DNA from: Streptosporangiaceae bacterium | Lineage (GTDB): Bacteria > Actinomycetota > Actinomycetes > Streptosporangiales > Streptosporangiaceae | NCBI GenBank assembly: GCA_025934375.1 | Contig: JAICYD010000032.1 | Location: 1 to 56,080, forward strand | Length of the DNA: 56,080 nt | Direction: 5' to 3' | In this document: positions 25,320 to 33,733 of the stretch, piece after piece | Layout of the letters: each line of letters opens with the position of its first letter | Numbering within the stretch: position 1 is the stretch's first letter | Made by a program: the position numbers and the translations under genes | The notes under the pieces: generated by a model | Seen by the model: only the letters and a program-made list of their open reading frames with translations | Database searches by the model: none | Told to the model about the DNA's origin: nothing

Positions 25320-26381
25320 TCACGCTCCAGGGATGAAGTAGGACTCGATGCCTTCGGGGGAACGCTGGCGGTTGAGCTGGCCTCGCGCGATGAGCACCTC
25401 CAGGTGCGCGGCGGTCTCGCCGACCGCCAGGAGCTGGCTCATCGGGTCAAGCTCGGAGAACTTGCGCTGCCTGCGGGTCCAGGGGATCTCGTTGGCGGCG
25501 GCGAAGGCGGTCACCGGTTCGCCGGAGGCGGTCTCCAGCGTCTGGGCCAGCCGCTTCTCGTGGTGCTCGAGGAGCTCGTTGACCCGCGAGTGGGTGCTGT
25601 CGCGAACCGGGCCGTGGGCCGCGAACAGCTTGGAATCGGGCAGCGTGAGCATCAGCTGGAGGGAGCTGAGGTACTCGGCGAGCGCCGTCCGGATGATGAC
25701 GGGCTGGAAGCCGATCGACGGCGTGATGTGCGGCAAGATGTGGTCCCCGGCGAAGAGGATGCCGCCCGTCGCGTCATGGAACACCACGTGGCCGCTGGTG
25801 TGGCCGGGGGTGTGCAGCGTGCGGAGCGTGCGCGAGCCAAGGTCGAGAACGGCACCGTCGGTGAGCCAGCGGTCGGGATCGGCCCAGGCGAGGCCGGGCT
25901 GCGGGTCGCCGGGCCCGGGCGCCAGGAATCCGCGGACCTGGTCGGCGATGTGCCCTGCGCCCATGCCGTAGAGCATCTCGATGAAGCCCGGGTCGCTGTG
26001 GCGCTCGTGCACGGCGCGGATGGCCTCCAGGTTGACCCGCTCGCCCTCGCCGAGGCTGACCTTGCCCGCCAGCGTGGTGCGCAGCTCCACGGCGAGCGTG
26101 TAGTGGTCCTGGTGCACGTGGGTGATGAAGAAGTTGCGGATGTCGCCGAGGCTCAGGCCGAGCAGCGCCAGGTCTTTCGTCAGCCGTTCCCGGGCCTGGA
26201 CCAAAGCCATGCCCGAGTCGATCAGGTCGACCCCGTCCGGACCGACGAGCGCGTAGACATTCACCGCGGTCAGCGCGTCCCCGGGGAGCGGAAGCGGAAT
26301 CCGGTAGATCCCCCCGCCGAGCTCTTCCATCCCCTGGTTGGCCCAGGCGTGTCGGTCAGCCTGCATCGATGTGCTCCCCAC
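25320..26381 (-). CDS. MBL-fold metallo-hydrolase
   Basis: 353 residues. The beta-lactamase-type di-metal motif is FITHVHQDHY (His88, His90, Asp92, His93), with LHTPGHTSGHVVFH (third His) and FAGDHILPH (bridging Asp) downstream. A C-terminal winged-helix-like segment (~280-345) follows, as in LACTB2/BLACT_WH proteins, some of which are RNases or thioesterases. It sits between adnA and adnB. Its upstream region (26382-26503) has an AT-rich patch with GTAAC (26407-26411) / GTTAC (26414-26418), a likely promoter. Starts at Met6 or Met18 are also possible. Confidence 0.85.
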   Translation of the reverse strand: MGSTSMQADRHAWANQGMEELGGGIYRIPLPLPGDALTAVNVYALVGPDGVDLIDSGMALVQARERLTKDLALLGLSLGDIRNFFITHVHQDHYTLAVELRTTLAGKVSLGEGERVNLEAIRAVHERHSDPGFIEMLYGMGAGHIADQVRGFLAPGPGDPQPGLAWADPDRWLTDGAVLDLGSRTLRTLHTPGHTSGHVVFHDATGGILFAGDHILPHITPSIGFQPVIIRTALAEYLSSLQLMLTLPDSKLFAAHGPVRDSTHSRVNELLEHHEKRLAQTLETASGEPVTAFAAANEIPWTRRQRKFSELDPMSQLLAVGETAAHLEVLIARGQLNRQRSPEGIESYFIPGA

Positions 26382-26503
26382 CCTCGTCGCGCACCGCTTC
26401 CCACCCGTAACTCGTTACTTCGCTTACCACAAATATACCCGCGGCCTGCGAGGAGGCGGAGAAGGGCGAGGTGGGAGGCGTAGAGCCGGCGACGGGACGT
26501 CGG

Positions 26504-29500
26504 CTACTGGCTCACCTGGGCGCCGTCGGGGTGGACGGGACAGCAGGACGAGACAGGGCAGGTGCGGCAGCCTGGGTTAACGCGGGCGTGGAAGATCGGC
26601 CCTGCCATGCCGACCGCCACCGCCTCAACCAGGTCCTTAGCCCATCCCGGCTCCTGGTCATCGGACAGCGCGCCCTGGCGCTGGATCTTGGCGGTCGCCT
26701 TGAAGCCCGCCTTGCCCAGCTGGACGAGCTCCGCCCCGCCCGGCTCGGTCAGCCCCAGCCGCTCGAAGGCCCCGAGCAGCACGGCGAGCTGGTAGACGCC
26801 AAGCTGCGGATGCCTGTCGAGCTCGTCATCGCGGGGGGCGCTGGCGCCCGTCTTGAGGTCGACGATGACTCCCCGGCCCTGGCTATCGCGCTCGAGCCGG
26901 TCGACCCGGCCGGTGATCTCCACCTGGCCGACCCGGACCCGCAGCGATTGCTCAGCGGCCAGCAGGTCGCGCGGGTTGGCGGCGTGCCAGTCCAGGAACT
27001 TACGGACCATCTGCTCGGCGAGCTCGCGCTGCCGGGTGCCGTACCAGATGCTCCCGAAGTCGAGGTGGTGCCAGATGTCGTCAATGCGGGCGGCGACATC
27101 ACGCTCGGACGCGCCTTCGGAGATGAGCTGCGCGGCGGCGTGGATCACGGTGCCCAGGTGGCGCAGGACATCGGAGCGGCCCGCGCCGACGGCTGACTCC
27201 AGGAGCCAGCGCAGCCCGCACCGGGCGAACGACTCGACCTGAGACGGTGAAAGGCGGACGGTCTCGCCATCGGCGACGATGGGCCCCTGGTCGGATAGCT
27301 CGGTCAGGGCGTACCACTGCGCGGGGTCGGCGCCCCGCACGCCGGCTCGCGCCAGCCGGGCCAGCTGCGCGGCGGCCGCCTCGCGGAGCGCAAGCGGCCG
27401 GGCCTCGTCCGCCGCCGCCCGGCGCAGGTCCGCCACCAGCACGGGCAGGGACAGCCAGCGGGCGTGCGCCCCGGCGCGCTGGATGTCAACATCGTCACCG
27501 GCCAGCTCGGCCAGGAAACGGGATGGCCGCAGGTCTGATTCCTCCCCGCCAGCGGCCGTCACCACCAGTAGCTTCTTGGCCCGGGTCACCGCGACGTAGA
27601 ACAAGCGGCGCTCTTCGGCGAGCAGCTTCGCGGCCAGGGCGGCGACCGCGACATCCGGAGACTGGTGCACGGCCTGGGGCGCGGCGGCCTCGGCGAGCTC
27701 ATCGGCCCCGAGCAGGGAGCCACGCATCCGCAGGTCCGGCCAGGTCTCCTCCTGCACCCCGGCGACCACCACGACATCCCATTCCAGGCCCTTTGAGCGA
27801 TGGGCGGTCAGCACCCGCACGCAGTCCTCGCGGGCGGCCTGCTCGGCGAGGGTGTCGGCGACGATCTCCTGGCCGGTCAGGCTGTCGAGGAACAGCTGCG
27901 GGCTGCCCGGCGGCAGCTCATCGGCGAATCGCGCGGCCCGGTCGAAGAGGGCGAGCACCGCATCCAGGTCCCGGTCGGCGGACGGGTCCTGCTCGGCCAG
28001 CCGCTCCCACCGGTCGGCCAGGCCAGATGCCGTCCAGACCGCCCACAAGATGTCCTCAGCGGTGCCGCCGCGGGCGATGGCCCGCCGAGCCGTCTTAAGC
28101 AGCGTGGCGACGCGCAAAGCCGGTGCCGCGATCCGGTCGGAGACAAGGTCGAGGGATGAGGGCTGCGTGAGAGCCTCGGTGAGCGGCCTGCCGTTCATCG
28201 CACGGCGGAGCTTGCGCAGGCCAAGGCCGTCGGTCTGGCCGAGCGGGCCGGTCAGGAGGTCGGCGGCGGTCTCCTCGTCGAGGGCGGCCGGCCGCAGACC
28301 GCAGCGCAGCACGGTGAGCAGCGGCCGGACTCCCGGCTCGTCCGGGAGGGGCAGCTCATCGCCGGCCACGCTCACCGGGACGCCGGCGGCGGCCAAAGCC
28401 CGCCGCAGCAGCGGGACCTGACGCTGGGCCGAGCGAACCAGGACCGCCATCTTGGCCCACGGCACGCCATCAGCCAGGTGCGCACGGCGCAAGATGTCAG
28501 CGACCAGCGCCGCTTCCTGGGTCGCCGAGTCGGCTATGAGGATCCGCACCTCGCCTTCGGGCGCACCCGGCACTGGGATCAGGGCACGGTGCACTGAGTT
28601 CCCGAACACCCTCGGGGTGCCGGCAGGCGGGGCGGCGGATGGTTCACCGGAGTCCCGGCGGGCTCCCGGGACTCCGGCCAGGGGGGCCTGGGCGGACGGG
28701 GAGTTCCCCCTGTCCGCGGGGTCACCGGGGGGTTGGCCCCCGGGGGCAGGCAGGGCCACTGGGAGCCGGCGAGCCACCCTCCGGGACGCCGCCAGCAAGA
28801 CAGGGCCGCTGCGGCGGCAGGTGCGCAGCGCCACCACGGGAGCCGGATTGCCGTCCGGGGCGCGGAACTTCTCGGGGAAGCTCGCCAGTGCCCGCACGTC
28901 CGCGCCGCGGAACGCGTAAATGGACTGGTCCGGGTCGCCGACGGCGATCAGGTCGCGGCCATCGCCGGCCAGGGCCAGCAGCAGGGACTCCTGCGCCGGG
29001 TCGCTGTCTTGGTACTCATCGACGAAGATGGCGTCGTAGGCATCGCGCTCGCGCTGCCGCGTCGCGCCTCGTGACAGCAGCGCGGCCGCGATCCGGACGA
29101 TTTCCGCGTAGTCGTAGGCGGGCACCGGAGCGAGGTCGAACCGGGCCGCGTACCGGTCCAGGAAATCTCCCGCGGCCGTCCAGTCGTCGCGCTTGGCAGC
29201 CCGGCCGAGGCGGCGCAGCGCCTTTCCATCCAGGCCGCGCTCGGCGGCCCGCATCAAGACGTCGCGCAGTTCCTCGGCGAAGCCCCTCGCCGGCAGTGCT
29301 GGCCACAGTCGCTCGGGCCACCTGGCGGCGCCGTCGGCGATCTCGCCGCGCAGCAGGCGACGGATCTCCAGCAGTTGCTCCGGGGCTGACAGCAGCCGGG
29401 GTGGCTGATCGCCGGCCAGGACGAACTCCCGCCGCACCAGGGCGTACGCGTAACTGTGGAAGGTGAGCGCCAGTGGCTCGCGGGTGGTCCGGTGCAGCCG

Positions 29501-29806
29501 CGCGGCGATCCGCTCGCGCAGCTCACCGGCGGCCTTGCGGCTGAACGTGAGCACCAGGATGCGGCCAGGGTCGGTGCCCCGTTGCTCGATGCGGTCGGTG
29601 ACTGCCTCCACGATCGTCGTGGTCTTGCCCGTGCCCGGGCCGGCCAGCACGAGCATCGGCCCGCCGGCGTGGCCGACCACGCGCTGCTGCGCCTCATCGA
29701 GCCTCGGCGCCGGGAAGCCGGCAGGTCCCTCGCCCGCCGGGGCCACCGGACGGCGGACAAGTCGGTAACCGTTCATCGCCTTAATTCCACCACCGACCAC
29801 TGACAT
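26504..29806 (-). CDS. adnA: AdnA-like helicase-nuclease subunit with Fe-S staple
   Basis: 1100 residues: a superfamily-1 motor (Walker A AGPGTGKTTT, Lys61; FVDEYQDSDPAQE; LTAHRSKGLEWDVVVV) and a C-terminal RecB-like nuclease (GRVDRLERD, then GVIVDLKTGAS). Cys in ESFARCGLRW together with the C-terminal CRTCPVSSCC fits the 4Fe-4S staple that closes AddB/Cas4-type nucleases. A Pro/Gly-rich insert at residues ~354-390 is coded by a copy of the G-rich hairpin repeat. ATG 29806 has AGGAA upstream; ATG 29776 is an alternative. It acts with AdnB in double-strand-break end resection, and the MBL-fold gene separates the two. Confidence 0.9.
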   Translation of the reverse strand: MSVVGGGIKAMNGYRLVRRPVAPAGEGPAGFPAPRLDEAQQRVVGHAGGPMLVLAGPGTGKTTTIVEAVTDRIEQRGTDPGRILVLTFSRKAAGELRERIAARLHRTTREPLALTFHSYAYALVRREFVLAGDQPPRLLSAPEQLLEIRRLLRGEIADGAARWPERLWPALPARGFAEELRDVLMRAAERGLDGKALRRLGRAAKRDDWTAAGDFLDRYAARFDLAPVPAYDYAEIVRIAAALLSRGATRQRERDAYDAIFVDEYQDSDPAQESLLLALAGDGRDLIAVGDPDQSIYAFRGADVRALASFPEKFRAPDGNPAPVVALRTCRRSGPVLLAASRRVARRLPVALPAPGGQPPGDPADRGNSPSAQAPLAGVPGARRDSGEPSAAPPAGTPRVFGNSVHRALIPVPGAPEGEVRILIADSATQEAALVADILRRAHLADGVPWAKMAVLVRSAQRQVPLLRRALAAAGVPVSVAGDELPLPDEPGVRPLLTVLRCGLRPAALDEETAADLLTGPLGQTDGLGLRKLRRAMNGRPLTEALTQPSSLDLVSDRIAAPALRVATLLKTARRAIARGGTAEDILWAVWTASGLADRWERLAEQDPSADRDLDAVLALFDRAARFADELPPGSPQLFLDSLTGQEIVADTLAEQAAREDCVRVLTAHRSKGLEWDVVVVAGVQEETWPDLRMRGSLLGADELAEAAAPQAVHQSPDVAVAALAAKLLAEERRLFYVAVTRAKKLLVVTAAGGEESDLRPSRFLAELAGDDVDIQRAGAHARWLSLPVLVADLRRAAADEARPLALREAAAAQLARLARAGVRGADPAQWYALTELSDQGPIVADGETVRLSPSQVESFARCGLRWLLESAVGAGRSDVLRHLGTVIHAAAQLISEGASERDVAARIDDIWHHLDFGSIWYGTRQRELAEQMVRKFLDWHAANPRDLLAAEQSLRVRVGQVEITGRVDRLERDSQGRGVIVDLKTGASAPRDDELDRHPQLGVYQLAVLLGAFERLGLTEPGGAELVQLGKAGFKATAKIQRQGALSDDQEPGWAKDLVEAVAVGMAGPIFHARVNPGCRTCPVSSCCPVHPDGAQVSQ
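28647..28752 (-). repeat. G-rich double-hairpin repeat, copy F (inside adnA)
   Basis: A 12-bp stem CCGGAGTCCCGG (28647-28658) / CCGGGACTCCGG (28666-28677) is followed by a GCGGAC...GTCCGC hairpin enclosing GGGG/CCCC, and then a GGGGG/CCCCC hairpin. The order of blocks matches copy A in the ABC ATPase gene. It is translated in frame as a Pro/Gly-rich linker of AdnA. Confidence 0.65.
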
Positions 29807-29849
29807 TCGACGCCGTTCCTAGCGGTTGGGCGGGCGGCACCGGGACTCG

Positions 29850-30080
29850 TGGCCGTGGGCAAGGTGGCACGGAAGCCGGTACCGGGGCGCTGGCCATCCC
29901 GCCCCGGCGCGAGGCCGTCCGGACGCGGGGCAGTGGCCCTCGCGCCCCGGGAAGTGCCGGGTCGCTGGCCCTCCCGGCCCGGTACGTTGAGCGGTCACCT
30001 GCCCTCCTGCCCCGGTAAGAGCAGGTCATTGGCCCCCCTGACCCGGAATGATTCCGGGTCGCTGGCCATCGCGCCACGAA
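29850..30080. repeat. Degenerate ~32-bp tandem array upstream of adnA
   Basis: The 452-base gap 29807-30258 contains no convincing gene. TGGCC-type cores recur at 29850, 29891, 29934, 29966, 30000, 30030 and 30063, most followed by YTCnCGnCCCGG. The intervals are 41, 43, 32, 34, 30 and 33 bases. Copies differ at many positions, so this is an old, drifted tandem repeat and not a CRISPR. Confidence 0.6.
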
Positions 30081-30258
30081 TCAGACCCGTGGCGGCCACG
30101 CCATCGATCCGGTCGGACAGCCACGGGTGGGCAGGAGCGGGCGTCGGGCGCAGGTTTCGGGCGCGGCGGTCGCGGGTTGGCGTCGGGTACGGGTGAGCGT
30201 CGGAGCGTCGGGCGCAGGATTTTTGGCGCGGCGGGCGGGCAGGGCTGTGAGCGCGCCG

Positions 30259-31068
30259 TTAGAGGTGAATTACCAGGATCAGGGCGAGCGCGGGGACGAC
30301 GATGGCGGCGATTGACGGCCAGTGCCAGCGGGAGACCGGGGGGATCGCGCCGGACGCCCCGGCCTCGGCATGGGCCCGCTCGGCGCGCTCGGTCAGCGCC
30401 GTCGCCACGTGCTCGGCGTCCATCACCGGAACGGCGGCCGGGGCATCGCCCGCTGGCATGGCGGTTCCCGAGCGCCAGCCGGGAGAGCCAGGGGGGAACT
30501 GGCCAGCTCCGGAAGGGCCCGAGCGCCAGCCAGGGGACCCGGCCGGCCAGCGGCTGGCTCCGCCAAAGCCCTCGCCGGGCCCGGAGCCGGCCCGGCGGCC
30601 AGAGCCGGCCCCGCCGAAGATTCCACCGGTGCGGCGGCGGGCAGCGCGCATCCGGGTGGCGGCCTCCTTGCGGCGCGAGGAATGCACCGCCCACGCGTAG
30701 ATCGCGCGCTCCCGGATGACCTGTCCGGCCGCCGGCCACGCGCAGCGGACCCGGACAAGCTCCGTGGCATCGACCGCGGTGACGGCCGCCCAGCCGATCC
30801 GGTGCTCGCGAAGCGGGTTGGCGATGGTCAGGCCGTCGTGGTCGGCGATGATCCGGGGCCGCAGCGCGGCGGCGTAGACCCCGCCAGTGATCAGCACCAG
30901 GCCGACGGCGGTCTCCAGCGAGAAGCGGTCACGGCCCTGTACCGCCAGGTCGATCAGGTTGGCCAGCGCGAACAGCGCCCACAGCCACCAGATGACGACC
31001 GCGAACGGCGACCGATAGCGCTGCCGCCCGGAGTGCTCGGGGGGGCGATCCCCCGCATCACCCGCCAT
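30259..31068 (-). CDS. PH-domain membrane protein with Gly-rich repeats
   Basis: 269 residues from ATG 31068 (AAGGTGG ribosome site). Two N-terminal helices (about 18-60) are followed by an actinobacterial bPH-like domain (RPRIIADHDGLTIANPLREHRIGWAAV, then VRVRCAWPAAGQVIRERAI), a cytoplasmic linker and a final membrane helix (AAIVVPALALILVIHL). The linker (~150-200) is Gly/Ser/Trp-rich, with SPGWRSG twice 17 residues apart, from a 51-base direct repeat at 30467/30518. Its start overlaps the upstream ligase by 11 bases, so the two are translated together. Function unknown. Confidence 0.75.
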   Translation of the reverse strand: MAGDAGDRPPEHSGRQRYRSPFAVVIWWLWALFALANLIDLAVQGRDRFSLETAVGLVLITGGVYAAALRPRIIADHDGLTIANPLREHRIGWAAVTAVDATELVRVRCAWPAAGQVIRERAIYAWAVHSSRRKEAATRMRAARRRTGGIFGGAGSGRRAGSGPGEGFGGASRWPAGSPGWRSGPSGAGQFPPGSPGWRSGTAMPAGDAPAAVPVMDAEHVATALTERAERAHAEAGASGAIPPVSRWHWPSIAAIVVPALALILVIHL

Positions 31069-32230
31069 TCCCACCACCTTCATCGGTCACGACGAACCGG
31101 TCCTCCGCGAACTCCGTCACCAGCGCGTCGACCACGCAAGCGAGGTCACCGCCGGCGGCGGCCCTGACCGCCCGCTGCCGGTCGCATGAGGCACCCGCCT
31201 CCAGCACCTCAGAGGCCACCGCGAGCTCTTCAGGGCAGCCGAGCCGCCATGCTACCGGCTCCAGGTCGCGGAGCAGCTCGAAGATCTCATCACGCAATGG
31301 AGCGGTCGCGCCGGCTTCATTCGTGATCACCATCGCGTCCAGCCCGTACCGGGTGGCTCGCCACTTGTTGTCCGCGATCACCCACGGCGAGCGGCGGGGC
31401 AGCACGTACCCGCGGTCGAGCTGGGCGTCGAAGAGCTGCACCAGGCACTGGACTATCGCGGCGAGCATCCCGACCTCACGGAAGGTGGGCAGCGAGTCGG
31501 CGACGCGGACTTCCACCGTGCCGAAGTCCGGGTGGGGGCGGATGTCCCACCAGACTTCCTTGATCGTGCGGATCGTTCCGGCCCGCAGCTGAGTCGCCAT
31601 GTAGGACTCGAAGGCAGGCCAGTCCGGGAGGCCAGGCGGCGGGCCGGCGTTGGGCAGCGCGCCGAAGACGACGGTCCGGGTAGAGGCCATCCCCGTGTCA
31701 TGGCCGGACCAGAACGGGCTGGAGGCGGTCAGGCCGAGGATGTGCGGCAGGTACACGGCGAGGGCGTTGATGATGGGCATCACGCGGGTCTCGTCGCGCA
31801 GGCCAACGTGGATGTGGGTCGCGCAGGTCTGCAGCCTGCGGGCCGGCCACTGAATCTGGTCGACCAGCTCGGCGTACCGCTGGCTGGGGGCCACCTTCGC
31901 GTCTCGCCAGTCGCTCACGGCGTGCGTCCCGGACCCCGCCAGCACGATCCCGTGGGGCGCGGCCGTCTGCTGCAGGTCCTTCATGGAGTGAGCGAGGTCA
32001 GCCTTGGCCTCGCTGACCGTGCCGCACACCCCCGTGACCACTTCAATGGTCGACTGCATCAGCTCATAGCGCATCTGCGGGTGCTCACCGTTCTCGGCCA
32101 GGCCCGGCAGCCCCGCTAGCACCATGCCCGCGTCCTGGCGCAGCATCCGCGTCTGCGCGTCGATCAGCTGGACCTCCCACTCGACCCCCAGCGTCGTCCC
32201 CTTCGACGCGTTCCACTCAATGGTCGGCAT
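31058..32230 (-). CDS. YbdK-type glutamate--cysteine ligase
   Basis: 390 residues. The carboxylate-amine ligase (GCS2/YbdK) family is shown by LGVEWEVQLID at the N-terminus, QMRYELMQSTIEVVTG, CATHIHVGLRDE (active-site HIHVG), WDIRPHPDFGTVEVRVAD and ADNKWRATRYGLDA. YbdK enzymes form gamma-glutamylcysteine weakly; in actinomycetes, which make mycothiol and often ergothioneine, the true role is uncertain. ATG 32230 is preceded by GGAGGT. The PH-domain gene overlaps its 3' end. Confidence 0.87.
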   Translation of the reverse strand: MPTIEWNASKGTTLGVEWEVQLIDAQTRMLRQDAGMVLAGLPGLAENGEHPQMRYELMQSTIEVVTGVCGTVSEAKADLAHSMKDLQQTAAPHGIVLAGSGTHAVSDWRDAKVAPSQRYAELVDQIQWPARRLQTCATHIHVGLRDETRVMPIINALAVYLPHILGLTASSPFWSGHDTGMASTRTVVFGALPNAGPPPGLPDWPAFESYMATQLRAGTIRTIKEVWWDIRPHPDFGTVEVRVADSLPTFREVGMLAAIVQCLVQLFDAQLDRGYVLPRRSPWVIADNKWRATRYGLDAMVITNEAGATAPLRDEIFELLRDLEPVAWRLGCPEELAVASEVLEAGASCDRQRAVRAAAGGDLACVVDALVTEFAEDRFVVTDEGGGNGG

Positions 32231-32287
32231 GGTGACCTCCAGCTACGCTCCAGGCCGTGCGTCCGTGGCGCGGACGCTCCAGTCACG

Positions 32288-32360
32288 GGAAATCGGCACG
32301 ATTGGGTGCCAAACTAACGATTTCCAGCTCTCCGGGATTGAATCGCCCTGATTGCCCGGA
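32288..32360. promoter_or_regulatory. Two inverted repeats in a divergent promoter region
   Basis: GGAAATCG (32288-32295) / CGATTTCC (32318-32325) encloses a TTGG/CCAA core. TCCGGG (32331-32336) / CCCGGA (32355-32360) encloses AATC/GATT. They lie between the divergent ligase and carboxypeptidase genes. AT content is higher than around them. They are candidate operators or a 5' leader hairpin pair. Confidence 0.45.
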
Positions 32361-32451
32361 GATTCCATGTCGAGGGGTGGGCTTCCACACGTTGGACGCC
32401 TGGACCGCCCCCGGCGCGCGTGCTCCACACCCGACTGCCTATGCTTACCTG

Positions 32452-33579
32452 ATGCGCTTGATTACGGAGAGTGATAAGAGCCGCGCCTTCTACTGCGGCG
32501 CGCTGCTGGCGGTCGCCGCCGCGGGCATGGCGGGCGGCACCGTCCCCGCCGCCCCGGTCGGCGGGCCACAGCTCGGCTCGGCCGGACTGGTCGTGAACTA
32601 CCCGGCGGCCAGGCTATCCCGGCTACCAAATGTGTCTGCTTCCTCGTTCGTGGTCGCCGACGCCGGGTCCGGGCAAGTCCTGGCGGCCAAGGACGCGCAT
32701 GGCCGTTTCCTCCCGGCGAGCACGCTGAAGGTGCTGACCGCGGTCGCGCTGCTCCCGGTCCTCAAACCGGACGCCACGACGATCGCGTCCCGGAGGGCGG
32801 CGTCCGCGGAGCCGAACGTGGCGGGCCTGTTGGCCGGGCAGCGATACAAGATCTCGGACCTGTTCACCGCGCTGCTGACGATGTCGGCGAATGACGCGGC
32901 CATCGCCTTGGCGGAGGCACCCGGATCGTACGCGCGGGGCATCGCGCTGATGAACGCCACCGCCGCGCGGCTGCAGGCCCGCGACACGCGAGCGGTGGAC
33001 CCGAACGGCCTGGACGCGCCCGGCCAGCTCACCTCCGCCTACGATCTCGCGCTGATCGCCCGGCGGGCGCTCACGACGCCCGGCTTCCTTCACTACGACC
33101 AGGTGCGGTCCGCGCCGTTCCCGGTGAAGCCGGGGCACTCGGAGACGATCTTCAACCAGAACACCCTGCTGACCAGGTACCCCGGCGGCATCGGCGGGAA
33201 GATCGGGTGGACGAGCGCAGCGGGGGCCACTTACATCGGCATGGCCCGGCGCGGCAGCGTGACCCTCATCGTGACGCTGATGCACTGCCCGGCGCTGACC
33301 GAGATCACCAGCGCCGAGAAGCTGCTGGACTGGGGATTCGCCGCAGGCGGGAAGGTAACGCCGGTCGGCACCCTGGTTCCGCCCGTCCCGGTCGGCCCGG
33401 CCAGGGCCCCCCGCCCCGCACGCCTGTCCGTCACCCGGCCCGGCGGCGCCGACGCGGCCACGGCGTCGTCCTCCGGCGGCCTGGGCACCCCCGCGTTCGT
33501 CGCGATCGGATTCGCCACCGCGGCCGTCGCCGCGCTCGCCCTGTGGCTCATCGCGGCGCGGCGCCGGCAGTCGCGGTAG
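32452..33579 (+). CDS. D-alanyl-D-alanine carboxypeptidase (DacA-type)
   Basis: 375 residues from ATG 32452, where a signal segment begins (GALLAVAAAGMAGG). The penicillin-binding motifs are SxxK at Ser90-Lys93 (ASTLK), SxN at Ser145-Asn147 (MSANDA) and KxG at Lys250-Gly252 (GKIGWTS). A Pro-rich linker and C-terminal membrane helix (FVAIGFATAAVAALALWLIAA) anchor it facing the wall, as in actinobacterial D,D-carboxypeptidases that trim peptidoglycan pentapeptides. The 65 in-frame codons before 32452 are AT-rich and unlike protein, so the longer start is rejected. TATGCT 7 bases before the ATG could act as a -10 for a leaderless mRNA. Confidence 0.9.
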   Translation: MRLITESDKSRAFYCGALLAVAAAGMAGGTVPAAPVGGPQLGSAGLVVNYPAARLSRLPNVSASSFVVADAGSGQVLAAKDAHGRFLPASTLKVLTAVALLPVLKPDATTIASRRAASAEPNVAGLLAGQRYKISDLFTALLTMSANDAAIALAEAPGSYARGIALMNATAARLQARDTRAVDPNGLDAPGQLTSAYDLALIARRALTTPGFLHYDQVRSAPFPVKPGHSETIFNQNTLLTRYPGGIGGKIGWTSAAGATYIGMARRGSVTLIVTLMHCPALTEITSAEKLLDWGFAAGGKVTPVGTLVPPVPVGPARAPRPARLSVTRPGGADAATASSSGGLGTPAFVAIGFATAAVAALALWLIAARRRQSR

Positions 33580-33733
33580 ACCCGACCCGCCGATCGCCCG
33601 CGGTTAGCGCTTCAGCCACGCGTCAGCGCTGTTCCAGCCCCGCCCGGCAACCTGGTGGATGCTGCGGTGGCGATAGCTGAGTTCCTGCTTCGCCGCTCGG
33701 CAGGCCCACCGGCCAAACGGGGAAGGGGAAGCC

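Noticed and set aside
29850..30080. CRISPR array
   Set aside because: Units are too degenerate, spacing varies from 30 to 43 bases and no constant repeat with unique spacers exists. No cas gene is nearby.
29849..30196. 115-codon plus-strand frame over the tandem array upstream of adnA
   Set aside because: The translation only mirrors the DNA repeat (PGRWPSRPG). It has no convincing ribosome site and lies in non-coding-like sequence.
32257..32451. Longer N-terminus for the D,D-carboxypeptidase
   Set aside because: The 65 extra codons are AT-richer, contain the paired inverted repeats and precede a proper signal sequence beginning at 32452.
33606..33630. AGCGCT repeated twice as a terminator
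   Set aside because: The two AGCGCT copies (33606-33611 and 33625-33630) can pair, but a 6-bp stem with no run of T is too weak to call.
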